From: Burkholderiales bacterium
GTDB lineage: Bacteria > Pseudomonadota > Gammaproteobacteria > Burkholderiales > Burkholderiaceae_F
Direction of reading: 5' to 3'
Assembly (NCBI GenBank): GCA_016716275.1
Contig: JADJWR010000001.1
Coordinates: 372,001 to 436,000, forward strand
Length of the DNA: 64,000 nucleotides
The translations under genes were made by a program, and so were the position numbers. This document shows, piece by piece, positions 63,939 to 64,000 of this stretch. The number at the start of each line of letters is the position of its first letter. Position 1 is the first letter of the stretch. The notes below the pieces were generated by a model. It saw nothing but the letters and a program-made list of their open reading frames with translations, made no database searches and was not told where the DNA came from.

Positions 63939-64000
63939 TCCCGCCCTTGGTCCGGTAACCGTCCGGATTGCGGCGCTGCCAGCGCCAGCCGTCGGCGCAT
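63931..64000 (-). CDS. C-terminal end of an unrecognised protein, continues beyond window
   Basis: The minus-strand frame reads CADGWRWQRRNPDGYRTKGG then IT and stop at 63931-63933. The composition is protein-like, but the piece is too short to name. If real it is convergent with sspB and overlaps it by 8 bp. Confidence 0.3.
   Translation of the reverse strand, partial: CADGWRWQRRNPDGYRTKGGIT

Overview
The window is a dense, very GC-rich chromosomal segment from a betaproteobacterium of the Burkholderiales/Rhodocyclales kind. The main argument is gene order: mrcA-pilMNOPQ-aroKB-dgt-gltBD, followed by mlaFEDACB-ABC-2 transporter-bolA-murA-hisGDCBHAFIE-HIT-tatABC-degS-like-petABC-sspAB, are neighbourhoods I know as typical of this class. 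Short-form HisG, monofunctional HisB and separate HisI and HisE fit. No rRNA, tRNA, CRISPR array or prophage was seen.

Layout. 1-9.3 kb: hemB (cut by the window edge), engB, a diheme cytochrome c4, guaC, the periplasmic methionine-sulfoxide repair pair msrPQ, lysA with a 50-residue LptM lipoprotein, cyaY and penicillin-binding protein 1A. 9.7-19.6 kb: the type IV pilus alignment/secretin operon pilMNOPQ, an Ig-like lipoprotein, aroK, aroB and dgt. 19.7-28.6 kb: a Tat-type DUF882 peptidase, an ~820-bp RAYT element with 18-bp inverted ends, gltBD and a YdiK-like membrane protein. 28.7-41.4 kb is the accessory part: a PlpD-like patatin/beta-barrel protein, a cupin and a RubisCO-like protein on the minus strand; then, on the plus strand, three MscS-superfamily genes interleaved with an orphan solute-binding protein, a glycine-zipper lipoprotein and a 17-kDa-antigen-like protein, and a membrane protein of the misnamed 'site-specific recombinase' family. 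41.6-64 kb: phospholipid transport (mla), a YadGH-type exporter, ibaG, murA, the complete his operon, HIT, tatABC, degS-like, mscL, the bc1 complex petABC, sspA and sspB.

Functional links. Much of the window serves the envelope: PBP1A, MurA, Mla, LptM, pilus secretin, Tat, MscL/MscS and a DegS-like protease. Tat clients (MsrP, DUF882 protein, Rieske PetA) lie in the same window as tatABC. Cytochrome c4 and bc1 belong to one respiratory chain.

Most interesting observations: the overlapping RubisCO-like protein/cupin pair, which resembles the methylthioadenosine-isoprenoid shunt; a candidate small RNA with an anti-Shine-Dalgarno loop and a strong terminator between hemB and engB; a 48-residue ORF coupled at both ends between pilM and pilN; the RAYT element set just upstream of the gltB promoter; a palindromic repeat read in frame inside the exporter permease; and two mutually exclusive helices in front of hisH.
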